64,000 nucleotides of DNA from Saxidomus purpurata (GCA_022818135.1 JAFMSR010000010.1:13957324-14021323), one strand, 5' to 3'. Positions 33,340 through 45,650 are shown, counted from the first letter of the stretch. Notes: generated by a model from the letters alone, not told the origin. Translations and numbers: made by a program.

Positions 33340-34014
33340 AACATAGCTAGAGCTATCACTAAATGTGATTAATGCCCCCGAAAGACTGCTTTATAAACTG
33401 AGGAAGTTCGTAGTTACATAATACTTTGCAGACAAAATTAAAATAGAGATATTGTCCTTGGCAATTACACTGTAATTAGTCAATATAGAGTTATGTGTAG
33501 TCTTCCCATTGTGCTTGACCATTGTAGGAAGTTAGGAAGTTGTATTGAATTCCAACCAGCAGTTTTCAAGTTATGCTCCGGACAAGGAAAAGTAATAAAG
33601 GGCAATAATTCTTTAAAGAGTCAAGCTAGAGTTATGGTTACTGTGCACTGCACTACATATCAATGTACTTAACCATTGTATGAAGTTGTATTGAATTCCA
33701 ACCAGTAGTTTTCAAGTTATACTCCAGACAAGAAATAGTAACAAAGGGCAATAACTCTGCAATTTGTCAAGATAGAGTTATGGTTCTTCTGCACTGCACT
33801 TCCTATCAATTTACTTGACCATTATATGAAGTTGTATTGAATTCCAACGAGCAGGTTTCAAGTCATGCTCCGGACAAGGAAAAGTAACAAAGGGCAATAA
33901 CTCTGTAATTAGTCAAGATGGAGTTAGGGTTCTTATGCACTGCACTTCCTCTTAATGTACTTGACCATTGTATGAAGTTGTATTGAATTCAAACTAGAAG
34001 TTTTCAAGTTACTT
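33340..34014 (-). repeat. 146-bp tandem repeat array 3, about 3.7 units, interrupted
   Basis: The landmark GACAAG recurs at 33581, 33727 and 33873 (146 bp each). The flank at 33345-33440 (GATTAATGCCCCCGAAAGAC) matches array 2's far flank in reverse. The array breaks at about 34014, where the TIR element at 34024 begins. Confidence 0.92.
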
Positions 34015-34023
34015 CATAAAATA

Positions 34024-34573
34024 ACAGGATTCATGGACAGCGTATACCGCTCTGCTCGGTTTGTTAGTGTTAAACTGAAAAACATTTACGTAATGTCTAC
34101 CTTGACTATGTCGCTGTAGAGCTACAAAATTTAGGCATATAAATAAATCACCGGAATTTTTTTTCTTCCACGTCTACCTCTAATTGGGCAAATATCCTAC
34201 TTTTTAATGGTTTTATGCGTGTTTTAATAATGGCTTAAAGTCTACAGTACTATTTCAGTAGATATCAAGTGCCAGTACCTTTGATATTTTGTATCTCATC
34301 ACAACTGACCGGGTGAGAATTCGAGAAAGTTTATCGCAATAAGGACACTTAGGCAAAAAAGCTCAGATAGATTATATTGTGGTCGTGTACAAGTTCACAG
34401 AAAGAAGATGAAGCATAAATAGCGAATGCAAACTTATATACTTCTTCAACCGTCGCTTCCAAATTTTCATTTAGATGACAATTTCGATTTTAGTCTAAGC
34501 TGCATGTGGTTATTGATAGCGGTCAAAACACTAGGTCAAATAAAATCTCAAACACTGTGTCCATGAATCCTGT
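34024..34573. mobile_element. TIR element (about 550 bp) at the edge of array 3
   Basis: Perfect 16-bp terminal inverted repeats ACAGGATTCATGGACA (34024) and TGTCCATGAATCCTGT (34558-34573), with outer AAAAT/ATTTT similarity. The interior is non-coding. Confidence 0.75.
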
Positions 34574-34583
34574 CATTTTGGAA

Positions 34584-35869
34584 AGTATTTTGAATATTTA
34601 AAAGTTCTGAGTTGAATTTTCAAATTTTTCACTAAGAAAACACATAAATTTGTCCGATAAGAGATACTGTTATATTTGTAATTGTTCAAAAACGTCTTTG
34701 AAAATGATTCGTGAAATACGAATTGGAACATTTTCGTTGTATCGTCAATTGGAACCTGAATCGTTGTATTTTTGAATGGGTAAGTTTTGCCTATAAAATG
34801 CGCAGATCGGTAAATTGTTGGTACATGCTTACGACATTTGACCCAAAGTTACATGCCATTGCATATCGTTTATGCTAAACACCTTAACTTCGATAATTTT
34901 GAGCAAAATCAATGCACTTTGGGTCTGTTTTGCACTTTTTATCGTTGAATCCTCTGTGTTCAACTTGCATTACTTTCACACGCATCGATGTCTGACACAG
35001 CCGACTAGCTACGGCCATGCAGAAAAGAAGTGAGCATTCCGTAAGAGTATTCGTTTCTTCAGAAGTTGCGATTTACCATGTAAAATACACGAATTTGTTA
35101 TACTGACTTGGGTTTTGTTTACTAAATCAGCCATTTTTATGTCGGAGCCTTGTCGTTACGTTAGTCGGAGCAGTATCGTTAAATTGGAGCCAGTGATAAT
35201 AAGGGCAAGAAGATGCATTATAGTGCGGATTAAACCTTCTGAAACCTTCATGAATTTTGATAGTTTTAATTCTTAAATGGATAGTGATATACGTGTATTA
35301 TAAATTGCTGCTATATGGGCAGTTCGTGCACCAAAGAGACTTTTCTCGACATAAGTTCTTCTTGCAAAAATGCTTTTATTTACTATTTTACGTACACTTA
35401 GCTAATTGTTAGTATTTTGAAGAATAAAATCTGCTAATTGTTTGGTATGTCCGTTTCCCAGACGTTTGTGCCGACATAAAAGAACAAATTCAAATTGCAA
35501 ACTGAAAGCAAACTAATTTTTCTAGAAAGAAGTAACTACAAAGAAGAAGAACCATTCAACTTTCCATTCCAAACAAAAATAGGCGAAGTCAGTGTTAACT
35601 ATCAGAGTATTGGCCATCTTTCTCTTTTTAAAGACAGCGCCTATCATTAAAATGTCCCGTCCCGATTATCTGATGACAGTTGTCTACACTCAACACAGCC
35701 GAAAATAACAAGCAGAAAGTAATATTTCATTTCTGTGACTGTACATGTATTTGTTCCTTGAATGAAATGTATTAATTTAAAAGTATCATTACTGAGAATG
35801 AGTGATCTTTAATCTCCTTGACTTAAAAGTAAATGCAATGGAAAATAAGAACTGCAAAGCGCCCGGGGT
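34584..35869. other. Unassigned region and 3' flank of gene 2
   Basis: No feature beyond a possible gene 2 polyadenylation hexamer variant (ATTAAA on the minus strand, near 35809). Confidence 0.35.
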
Positions 35870-37125
35870 TTATGACTGTGTCAGTCTTTGACACACTAAA
35901 CGCAACCAATGATTGAATGGCCTCCCTTTTCTACAATTCCTCAATATGTTTGTAATGTTATGAACCTCTCCTGTTCCATCATTTCTCTTTACGTCCATTT
36001 CATTCTCCAAATCTCGAGAACTTCGTATATCATGTTTCCAAGATTCTTCACTAGAATTTATGACATCTGATTTAAACTGGTTTAGAATTGCGTCATACAG
36101 TATTTGTTTCTTTGTGGTTCTATCCGTTGCTCTTTTGTTGATCACACGATTCCATATAGCTGATGCAATATAGTTTTCTGTCAAAGGGCTTTTGATTATA
36201 TCATCATCTGTAAACACATGAAGTATCAAATATCAGTCGTTCTTGCAACTTGATAATTTTGACTTACTCGCGAGTTTTGAAATTCGAAAGTCCGGTCCTT
36301 TGAAGCTCAAGAAAACATAAAATAGTTTGTTCTGAAACAGCAAACACAAACCGACCTCCCGAGTAAACAAATTCTATGAAGATAACACATAATTATTAGT
36401 CTAAAACTTGCAAAACCGTGTTCAGCAGTTTACAATGAAGTTAAATTTTGGTAAAACGTAAGAATCGATTCCGTGAAAATGATTAAAAAAGGATATGATT
36501 TTTTTATATTTAATATGACAGAAAAACGACACACAATGAAATGAAATTCAAACGAAACGTCTTTAAAAACCAACAACATTATAATAATATGACTTATATG
36601 TAAGGAAGGTATATTATTTCATATATAACGAGTATTATGATAGTCGGCTACATGTTCTTTCATCGTCAGCTGACTAAATAATACTCCTCTTCTTTATTTC
36701 TTTATACTAATTTAATTTAGCTCAATTGTGAAAGCTTGTGGCTTATCGAGTCACTCTCGAGTCCGCTTCCTGGAAAAACCGGTACTGGTGGCATATGAGG
36801 AGGTACGGTCGTGAACCCAGTTAGCTCGAACCCGTAACCTCTAGGATGAGCGGCAGACACCTACCTTAACCTCTATACCACCGCTCTACTCGCCTCTTAC
36901 TTGATCCGGCAACATAATTTTAAAACAAACGACTTTATAGGTCAACAACCTGTTACAGTTATATATGCCACTTCATAGAATTGCGCGCACATACATACCA
37001 TTTGAACGATTTTTCTCATTTTCTTCCAGGGAATAAATCCAGTTTCTGGATAAGCACGCTGTTGACGTGAGGATAGAGAACCAAATGTAGCATGAAAGCT
37101 TCATAACTTCTGCAAAATAGTTCAT
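35870..37125 (-). CDS. Putative secreted cysteine-loop peptide precursor, paralogue 2 (two exons)
   Basis: Predicted 154-residue protein from exon 1 (37125-36999, 127 bp, the same length as gene 1) and exon 2 (36207-35870, 338 bp). The 791-bp phase-1 intron has donor GTATGT and acceptor GTTTACAG, completing an Asp codon G|AT as in gene 1. A signal peptide runs from either Met1 or Met8 (MKLSCYIWFSILTSTACLS). The spacer carries LYDAIL (79-84), equivalent to FWDDIF in gene 1. A KR site is at 116-117. The loop CRKGRPFNHWLRLVC (134-148) is followed by QRLTQS. One NIT glycosylation-type triplet lies between KR and the loop. The intron contains a tRNA-derived SINE. Function is unknown; the shared architecture supports a family of secreted, processed peptides. 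Confidence 0.75.
36746..36898 (-). repeat. tRNA-derived SINE in the gene 2 intron
   Basis: On the minus strand, GCGGTGGTATAGAGGTTAAG fits an A-box region and ACGGGTTCGAGC a B box. A tail ends CAGGAAGCGGACTCGAGAGT, which recurs at 7020-7062. Antisense to nothing; same strand as gene 2. Confidence 0.65.
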
Positions 37126-37630
37126 TATACAACTATTTAAAACATTGACATAAACGTGATGTTACTGCTTTAAGTGACCATCAACATTTTGAAGAAAGAC
37201 ATTAATCAAAGATTACTTTTAAAGTTACATGTTCAACCGACATTGATCGATATTTATTTTCATTCCTCCTGAATAAAGTATAACATCTTGAAAATCAGCT
37301 TTGAATACCTTAGATAAGAAAAGAAAACACATAATTACATTTTATACCTGTTAAAGAGGGGTAACCTAAAACTGGAAGCAGTTAAAATAACCTGAAAACA
37401 TGTTTTATTCAAATTTTCGAAATAAGTGCCACCAAATCTCAAAGTTTCAATTCAACATTTAAATTTAGCATAATTATATGAGTTGTATGTTTCATGAAAC
37501 TTTCATTAACAACTGTTTCATACCTTTGAGTGGATATCAATTCTTACAAAAGTTCGCTGTATTAACACATGCGTAAAGGACATTTCTCAATATGAATTAT
37601 TTCAATATTCCTCAGGGAATAATAATTATA

Positions 37631-38020
37631 ACTGTTTTTCTATTTAAAACAACTCTTTAATTCAAATTTTCGGCAATATTGCCTTTTTTCAAGAAATTTG
37701 TCTGCACTTTTTAAATTCACATGTTGATCATATTCATGACAAGCTTAGAAATGAAAAAACTACAAAACGTCAGGAAATGACGTCACGTCCTAATGTCGTC
37801 ATATACACTAAGCGTTCAAATGACGTTTCCCGTACTTTCAGGTAAGAGTCCAATCACATGAAGAATACACTTAAGAACTAGAATTCAATTGTTTTTTCAT
37901 TTCTGAGCATGTCATGAATATGATCAACATGTGATTTTAAAAAGTGCAGACAAATTTCTTGAAAAAAGGCAATATCGCCGAAAATTTGAATTAAAGAGTT
38001 GTTTTAAATAGAAAAACAGT
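37631..38020. mobile_element. Foldback element (390 bp)
   Basis: Arms of about 135 bp (37631-37765, 37885-38020) are inverted repeats: ACTGTTTTTCTATTTAAAAC versus GTTTTAAATAGAAAAACAGT, plus TTTCTTGAAAAAAGGC/GCCTTTTTTCAAGAAA. The spacer has a TGACGTCA site. Frame 37924-38157 is chance. Confidence 0.88.
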
Positions 38021-38034
38021 TTCTCAGTATGATT

Positions 38035-38143
38035 TGTAACTGCGTTCTTCTTGAAAAAAAATTTATTTATTTTTTTACATACATTCAGCTCATTTTTAAC
38101 GTTTTGAGAAAATAATATGCTGGTTGTAGGGAATGCCTCGTTT
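38035..38143 (+). mobile_element. MITE family B, terminal fragment (copy 6)
   Basis: TTTACATACATTCAGCTC and GAGAAAATAATATGCTGG then GGGAATGCCTCGTTTA resemble the right end of copy 8 (56600-56725). Confidence 0.5.
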
Positions 38144-39087
38144 ATAAGTTTTGTCAAAGTATTCCTTATTTTTTAACATCCTTCTTGATCAATTCGATGT
38201 AGTGATCTTGAACGTTGCAGAACATAGATATAACTTTAGCGGTTTTTATTAATTATCAGCGGCCGTGATTGCTCATCAAAAGTTTTTCAAATGCTGATGG
38301 AAGGTGACTATTGGAAACTAACGAAATTTTTCTAAGATTTAGGTGCTGTAAGAATTTTATAATAACCCGCACATTAGAACAGGTAAATATCTTAATCCAT
38401 TGTTAAATTTGACAACTATATAATTATACAAGTTTAACATGTGTTGGCAACTTTATGCATCAACTATTTTCTCACGTATAAACAGAGTGATTTAAATAGT
38501 CTTCCGAGGTTTTTAGATAAGATGGCTTTGTCAAGGGGGAGTAACTGTTGAGAGAGTATGTTAAACTCCAGGTAGCTATTTCTTCCACTTAATGAAAAGT
38601 AGCACCTGTGCCTAGAAAGAAAGGGGCAGCTTATTATGTAAAAATTGAAAGATAATAGTTTCGAATCATGATATTGATGTACATTAATGTGTCATTAAGA
38701 CAGGGTTTGCAGATAAGTCTTGATTCTTAAGCTTTATTGGTCTGCGTTAGCGAGATTTATCTTAATTTCATCGCGTATGAATGATTGTGGGCTGTATTAA
38801 GGCAGAATGCTACATGACTGTTAGCTACTCCATAAGAAGGTGTATATTCATAAAAAGGAAAGAAGAGTTATAAAGCAACGTAAGGCATGTTTTGTATAAA
38901 TAACGGCACAGTAATTGCAACATGCACAGTAATCGTAAACCTTAAAGTATATCAATTAAAAGCATTCAAGATCAGCGCCTGTGAACTAATAATTTTGAAA
39001 TATGTAAATTATAGGCGATTACGGTCACTCCCTGACTAAAAAAGACAGTACCAGCGGTACCCTCTCCCCATATGAATATAAATTCAC
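38144..39087. other. Unassigned sequence
   Basis: No feature recognised. Confidence 0.35.
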
Positions 39088-40097
39088 CTACAATCGATAT
39101 TAAATAATCCGTTTCAATTTGTTAATAAATGGTGTCAATTAAATAATATGGCATTGCATCCAACAAAAACTAAATGCATGATAACTGGGTCTGCTTATAA
39201 ATTAAAATCCACTCGAAATCTACAACTATTTATCAAAGACATACGTCTAGAAAACGTTACTTGTCATAAGTTACTTGAATAAACTAACCTGGCACAATCA
39301 AATTGACAATGTCTGTAAAAAACTGAATAACAAAATTGCCCTGTTTAAGAACATAATATATTATGAAAGTCATGTTTTTAACGCATATATATTGCCCATA
39401 TTTGACTACTGTTGTTCGGTCTGGGGCAAAGGAACAAGTAATTATGTGAATAAGATAAATATACTACAGAAACCAGTTGCAAAAATAATACTTAATAAAC
39501 CGATGCGAACACCATCGGCAGAGCTATTCCAAGAATTAAAATGGCTGAGTTTTTCAGACCTGTGCTGTCCTGGTATATAAAATAACAAGGCCCCATCATA
39601 TTTGGCAGATATTGTAACGTTTTCTGACAATAAAACATACCAGTTAAGATCAGTATCAAACAAGGATCTTGTCTTACAGATAACACCTCGTACTAAATAC
39701 ATGGAAACATCATTCACAAATTATAGCAAAAATATATGGAATGACATTCCTTTAAATATAAGTACTTCGAAAACTCTTAAAACGTTCAAAGGAAATTATA
39801 AGCATTATTTATTGTGTGAATGGTAAGTTAATCTACATTTTCTATAACATATTTATATGTTTAATTTATATTCATATCCTTTGAGTGTCTGTCAGTGAAT
39901 GTTTATGTATGAATGCATTTATTAACAGAATGTTTAATAGTCTTATATGTAAATGTGTCTTTCTAGTTTTAACTTTGACAGGTGATTTATTTTCAAGTAT
40001 AATGCTTTTTCTTTTGTTTCTTTACTTTGAAGGCCATATTGAAAATTAGAATATATGTTTTCATATGTCTAAATGTGTAACCTTCGGTAAATAAAGC

Positions 40098-40149
<52 letters not shown>
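39088..40149 (+). mobile_element. LINE 3' fragment (jockey/CR1-like) with (TTA)n tail
   Basis: Post-catalytic RT region: NNPFQFVNKWCQLNN, MALHPTKTKCMITGS, then ENVTCHKLLE, a stop, and NLTWHNQ. YILPIFDYCCSVWG and KIILNKPMRTPSAELFQELK follow. After a frameshift (39560-39602) come ADIVTFSDNKTYQLRS and NYSKNIWNDIPLNI. The 3' UTR ends AATAAAGC then (TTA)n (40100-40149). It is 5'-truncated after the FADD box and belongs to a different LINE family from copies 1 and 2. Confidence 0.9.
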
Positions 40150-40792
40150 GAAATAATAGTTTTTTAGAAATGAACTATGTCTAAGGATGTTCATTTCCTT
40201 TTGAAATCAATTTGAACTTAATGAGTTTTGAAACTGAGTTAAGGAATTAAGAATACTACTTGTGTTTTATGCACACCTATAAAAAATGTGAACAAAATAT
40301 TTCCTATGGTTAATTGTGGAAATAGCGCCCATGTAACATGTGCTTTTCCAGGGTTTCGATCTAGAACTGTTTTGCCATAATATGGCCATACTGGATTATG
40401 CTCAACAATTATGCAGGAGCACAGTAACAAGTAGCTCTTATTTTACAAAGAAAGGTGTATAACCGGCGGAATTGACCTTTATTTGTACCAATAAGTATTC
40501 CTAACTTTCCTTTTTCAATTGATAAGTACATGTCAGAAATATAGCGCGGTATTTTTCAATGATATTACAAGAACATAAAATTGGCGTCCTGTCAACTCTT
40601 TTCCGTGAAGATGCGACTTTTATACGAAAGAATTATGGAAACATTGTTTTTACGAATGAATAGGACATGGTTCTATTATTATCCTATTGGTTACTTTTTT
40701 TCTATATCAGTACATTCAAAGTGGTGTTTGGACTTTATAACATAATGGTTACTGTGAAACCAGCCCCATTGTACGGACCTATTTCCCTATAC

Positions 40793-41241
40793 TTAAAGTG
40801 ACATTATGCGCATCTTACTGCACATAGTATATTTTGGTGACATTTTCATAAAAGCCATTTTCGGTTGCTGAGCATTTAAATGTGTTAAACTAATGATAAT
40901 GCCGCATTAGTATTTGAAGTTGGTGCTTTTTATAAAAAAAATGGACTGATGAAATATAATTCCTTTCTTGGCAGTGATCTCCCTTGTGTAACTAGTATTG
41001 TTGCCGGTAGATATTTCGGCAGTGGAAGGGAAGCAACTCCTCCATGCATTTGTTTATTTCTTAAATTGACTGTCCCAGTCAAAATACGAAAATGAATATT
41101 TGGAAAGTTATTATTTCGTAGTGGTAGCATGAAGAGTTTGGTGTATTGGGTTAAAAACTATTATTTCCTCTACCCTTTGTATACACACCTATTTCAGCTG
41201 GATTTTTACTTGAACAAAAAATGCGCATAATGTCACTTTAA
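40793..41241 (+). mobile_element. MITE family D, intact copy (449 bp)
   Basis: Terminal inverted repeats TTAAAGTGACATTATGCGCA and TGCGCATAATGTCACTTTAA are perfect over 20 bp. Non-coding. The region TAGTTTTTAACCCAAT is the uninterrupted equivalent of the site where family B sits in the copy at 20339. Confidence 0.9.
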
Positions 41242-42114
41242 GCTTAATGTCAAATATTGTAAAGTAAAATGACAAGTTGTTTTAGTACATTTGATGTAAA
41301 TTTAATTACAATTCAAGGTGTTCATCACAATTTTAATAATGCGTAGTTAGTTAAAATGAATATAATTAATATTAACTAAATACATTAATCTGTATAACAC
41401 TTTTATGTCAGTCGAATGTTTTTGCGTATAGTTAAAATCTTTTTTTTTTCACTCCTAGTAAAACAAATACCGGTTTATGATAATATTATAAAAAGAAACC
41501 AGAACAAAAATGAGTCATTTCTCGTATTGAAAAAAGCCCTAAAAAATAGGCGGATTGTCAATTTTGACTACAATAGTTTGGTGGTATTCATTTATCTACG
41601 AAATGTTTCGCAACGTTATAATATTATATTAAAACTATTTTTGTCACTTGAAGAGAAATTTCAATTGAAACATTCTTTTATTCACAAAAAATCAGAAATA
41701 TATCACTGATTTAAAGACCCATTAGCACTTTAAATAGTCCGATACATAATCATAAATTTACGGATAGAATAGTTATAGAACTGTGTTCTATTTATTCTAA
41801 AACAATGTTGACGTAAATCGTTCCTTCATTTTATTGTCGCTTATATACGAAAAGGAAAAAATACGGCGCTAAATGTTTAGCACGTACTTCCGATTTTAAA
41901 AGCAATGTTAGGAATATTTTTTGGAGAAATGACGGTCAATTTCGCCAATAGGATATCTTTCTTGGTAATAAAAGAGCTAAAGTGATTTTACATCCACTAT
42001 AAACAAATACAATTTTAATATTGCAAGCTGTATTTGACCCTTTTGAGCCTAGTGTCTATCAACAATTCGAACACTATTGAAAATATCTCCAATATAGGCA
42101 AAGAAGGATTTGAA
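41242..42114. other. Unassigned AT-rich sequence
   Basis: A 97-codon plus frame (41416-41709) rich in Lys, Asn and Phe has no recognised domain and no clear splice sites; most likely chance. Confidence 0.3.
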
Positions 42115-42141
42115 CGTGATATACTTACTAAGTATATCACG
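42115..42141. repeat. Perfect 12-bp palindrome
   Basis: CGTGATATACTT and AAGTATATCACG around ACT. The same GTGATATAC core recurs in the hairpin at 42512. Confidence 0.9.
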
Positions 42142-42511
42142 CTAGGCGCCCGGAACTATTTTTGACTGCTGAAATTACTCCCACATAATTTTCACAACAC
42201 ATCTACAAGCATGCATGCGCTGATACGCTTTTATCGGTATTGTTGTGAATGAATTCAGGTGATGGAAAAAAAATCGTAGTAAAATTTTCTACAGTCTTCC
42301 GGTATCGCCAGCAATATCAAAAACAATAAAAATAAGACGAAAAGCATTTTATTTGAGGAGTAAAAATAAACAGCCAAAATTTCACGAAACGCAAGGAATG
42401 CACGGAAAACTGCAAGATTCAAGACAGCGACTTCATGAAAGCACAGCAAATAGTACCCCATCGAGCATTTTGTGTCTAAATTAAAGTGTTAGAATAGAAA
42501 TAGATTTATTT

Positions 42512-42597
42512 TTGAGTGATATACAGGTTATTATATCACTGTGTGTCGTGTTTTCACTCCCCACAGTGATATACTAACCAGTATATCACTCAAAGGT
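42512..42597. repeat. Hairpin with GTGATATAC core
   Basis: TTGAGTGATATACAGGTTA pairs with TAACCAGTATATCACTCAA, and an inner TATATCACTGTG with CACAGTGATATA, giving a two-part stem. Confidence 0.85.
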
Positions 42598-42611
42598 GAA
42601 ATCTTTTCCCT

Positions 42612-42830
42612 AAATATACCTTCAAAAACAGCTTTTCCTAAAATCTTTCTAGTGTCTATCACAAAATATACCTTTTCAAACAGTTCCTACCAAAATCTGT
42701 TAAGTGTCTATCAACAATATTAATATACCTTTTCAAACAGCTACTCCAAAATCTGCCGTGTGTGTATCAACAAATATAATACCTTTACAAACAGCCACAG
42801 AATTTCCAAAATTTGACGATAAATACAATG
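42612..42830 (+). repeat. Degenerate 52-57 bp tandem repeat, about four units
   Basis: The unit contains ATATACCTTTTCAAACAGC, CCAAAATCTG and GTGTCTATCAACAA; starts at 42614, 42666, 42723 and about 42776. A single GTGTCTATCAACAATTCG piece lies upstream at 42051. Confidence 0.85.
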
Positions 42831-42839
42831 TCCTCTGGT

Positions 42840-43712
42840 GAGAATTTCAGTTGTCAACCTTATGATCTCAATTCTGCAAAGTAACCCTATCTTAGGAAAT
42901 AGACTTTGGAAATCAGAATATCCAATTGTAAAACTTAGGTATAAAAATGTAAAGAGTGTAAATTTGTTTCTATTTCAATAAAATGTAAATAAACGCATGT
43001 GCTGAAAGCAATCCAATAGTTACTGTTTGACAATTTTAAAAAGGTGAGGCTACAATTGTACGTACAGAAGAAATGATCCAAAAGCATTTATGAACAGATG
43101 CAATTCTTTATATACCAATTCAAATGAAATGTGAGCATATCTAGGGAATTCAGGAAAGTGGTGCAAATTGAGGGCAGATTTTATCTTAAGACAGTAGATA
43201 CCTTTTAGCATCTTATATTATAATGGATTGGGGGCTGAAACATTCTTCGCATTTTACCGCATGACAACAAAAAATGATTACAGTTTGCTGTGAAACAACA
43301 AAAATATACGTAAGTCGTTACATGAGGTTGTTTTTATATACAGTGTAATGCTTAAATAACCTAGTTCTCCGTTTGTGAAACAGGGTCCCATGTTATAAAA
43401 GCTGGTGTGAATGTGCTTCATTCTGTTAACAATTTCTTTATGAAATGAAGTACAAAAGCCTTATGTGCAACAGTCATGTATGAAAAAATGTAGGTTTATT
43501 GAAACAAATGAATTCTTCAATACTAACAAAAAAGTCATTAAACCTCAGTCAAAGTTCCGTTCAACCGTCCGTCCAATACGGACGGACAAAAAGACATTCA
43601 TCCCAGGGCTAAGTACTGCATCCTGAATAGCGGGATGGATCCTTCTTATTCTATAATGAATAATGTGCCGCAATGATACGTCTTATATACGTCTTTGTTG
43701 CATCGGGTCACT
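42840..43712. other. Unassigned sequence
   Basis: Nothing recognised except the short palindrome CCGTCCGTCCAATACGGACGG near 43565. Confidence 0.35.
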
Positions 43713-43826
43713 GGGGAGCTCTATTCGAAAAAAGGTACAAGAACCCCGAATACAGCTCCCATTTGATAAGGGGAGCTGTATTCGTTAATGCACACCGAAT
43801 ACAGCTCTCCAGGGAGCTGTATCCGG
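43713..43826. repeat. Five alternating copies of a 14-bp motif
   Basis: GGGGAGCTCTATTCG (43713), CGAATACAGCTCCC (43747), GGGGAGCTGTATTCG (43770), CGAATACAGCTCTCC (43796) and GGGAGCTGTATCCGG (43812) alternate in orientation, so several hairpins can form. Confidence 0.88.
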
Positions 43827-44654
43827 TGTTACATAGCCCGTCAATATGTTTACCTTGCCCGAAATCCTTTTTCAATATTACAGTTTTTAATGGCAACCAA
43901 TATATGTGAAAAAAAAGCTCATAAACAAACAGATATGCTCTCATAATTGGAAAATAACATAACACAATCATGTGGTCTATCATAAAGCGTCCATCAAAAA
44001 GTATTCTATATACCCTTATATCCTGGTGAATGATCACGTGACTTTTGTAATCATCAAAAAGGTACTTTTTTAATTAATGTAATTTAAACATATAAATATG
44101 GTCAATGTTGGTGCTTAAAGCAGTTAATAAACTTATGCAAGAATCAAGAGCAATCGTTGAACGGGTAGTAAAACTCTCTGGTAATACATCGCTATAAGAG
44201 CTCATTGCTGATTAAATATTCTTTAAAGGCTCATGGTCACTTTGAATGTTACAATAACGTGCAGCATTTACATTAACGAGATAGATGTAGAAATAAGAAA
44301 CGCTTTATGAAATCTATTTGAATCGCAAAGAAACTAAAAGGCACAGTAATACCATTGCTTTGAAAAACAAGTTTAATAATTATTCATTCGATTAATTCAT
44401 TATTATAAAATATACTATAGTTAATTATGTAATTTTTAAGACAGCAAATTACTATTGAAAATTTCTCTTGACCACTTATAGTTTAGACAAGTGTTAACAT
44501 CTATTGACTAATTGATCAAAATCAGCAATTTCGCTCAAATGATCCGGCGGCAGACTACTGTTTCAAATAGTACCATCCAAAATGAAGCATTCAAGCAGCA
44601 GAAAACTAAGAATTGACTGGCCTATTTTCCAAATTCATGCGCAGGAATAATAGC

Positions 44655-44965
44655 TGAAAAGTTAGTTTGCTGTATACAGCACTTCCGTGACCGCAACCCT
44701 GAAACATGTGTCCGGCCCCGCTTACCCGTGAGCAAGTTGGCAGTTTCTTACGAAAGACGGGAGTCTAAGTTCTGATTCTTCTAAAGAGCGATGCTTTTGT
44801 GAGCTTCCCGGCTACAAATAACAGAAATACCTTCGAATAAAAATGCTAAGGACCTAAATCTAGATTCATAAGTAACTTTCAGGATTTACCTTATCATGAA
44901 ATGTTAAAGTGCCGAAATGTGTATTTGCATTGCCCTGAACTTGATTCTTAGAGTAATATCGTATT
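44655..44965 (+). repeat. Duplicated module M1, copy 1
   Basis: GTTAGTTTGCTGTATACAGC, CGTGAGCAAGTTGGCAGTTT, GATTCTTCTAAAGAGCGATG and TTGCATTGCCCTGAACTTGA are shared in order with 50001-50350. Non-coding. Confidence 0.85.
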
Positions 44966-44990
44966 TAATAGAGTAATATCGTATTTAATA
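44951..44990 (+). repeat. Perfect 20-bp tandem duplication
   Basis: GAGTAATATCGTATTTAATA occurs twice in a row without mismatch. Confidence 0.95.
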
Positions 44991-45503
44991 TGCATGTTAT
45001 CTTTAAACACAAAAGCAGCTTAATAATTTTGTTATAATGTTCGATAAACCGTTCTAAAACATAGCGTGACAGATTTCGGAATATTTATTAAGTTGTTTCC
45101 AATTACCATGATGGTTCTTTTATTCGGATTAATCAATATGTATCGCTGTTTGATTGGTTCTCTTTGAAAAAGAGTTACATGTAAGTGAAAAATTTGCAAC
45201 CATGACAATTATATATAATAATGACTTTCGTAGAATGTTGTTTTCTTAAACATTCAATATAAAATTTCAACACTAATGAAAAATGTAGTAAGCACGGAAG
45301 TTAGAAATTTCCAACACAGTAACTAGAATACCTGCATGAAAATACTGGTAAAGTCAGAAGTTTCTGACTGATACAACCCAACTTACAAATTTGTATCTTG
45401 GACTTTATCAAATAAGGGAGATAAATTGATTTTAAACAAATAAAGTTACAAAACGCACGTCACATTAATCTACGAGATTATAATTTCGAAATACAAATAA
45501 TAT

Positions 45504-45560
45504 ATTCAATGAACGTAAAATGATAAATAAGTAACAATTTTAAAGAACAACATATACACA
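45504..45560 (-). mobile_element. MITE family B fragment (copy 9)
   Basis: TTCAATGAACGTAAAATGAT and TTTTAAAGAACAACATA are family B interior; no ends remain. Confidence 0.5.
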
Positions 45561-45650
45561 TTGTACAACCTCCTGCGTTGATAGAAGTTCAAGGTGTGAC
45601 AGCAGTTCATAAGATTCTTATAAATTTTACTAATTTTAGTTCACCATACG

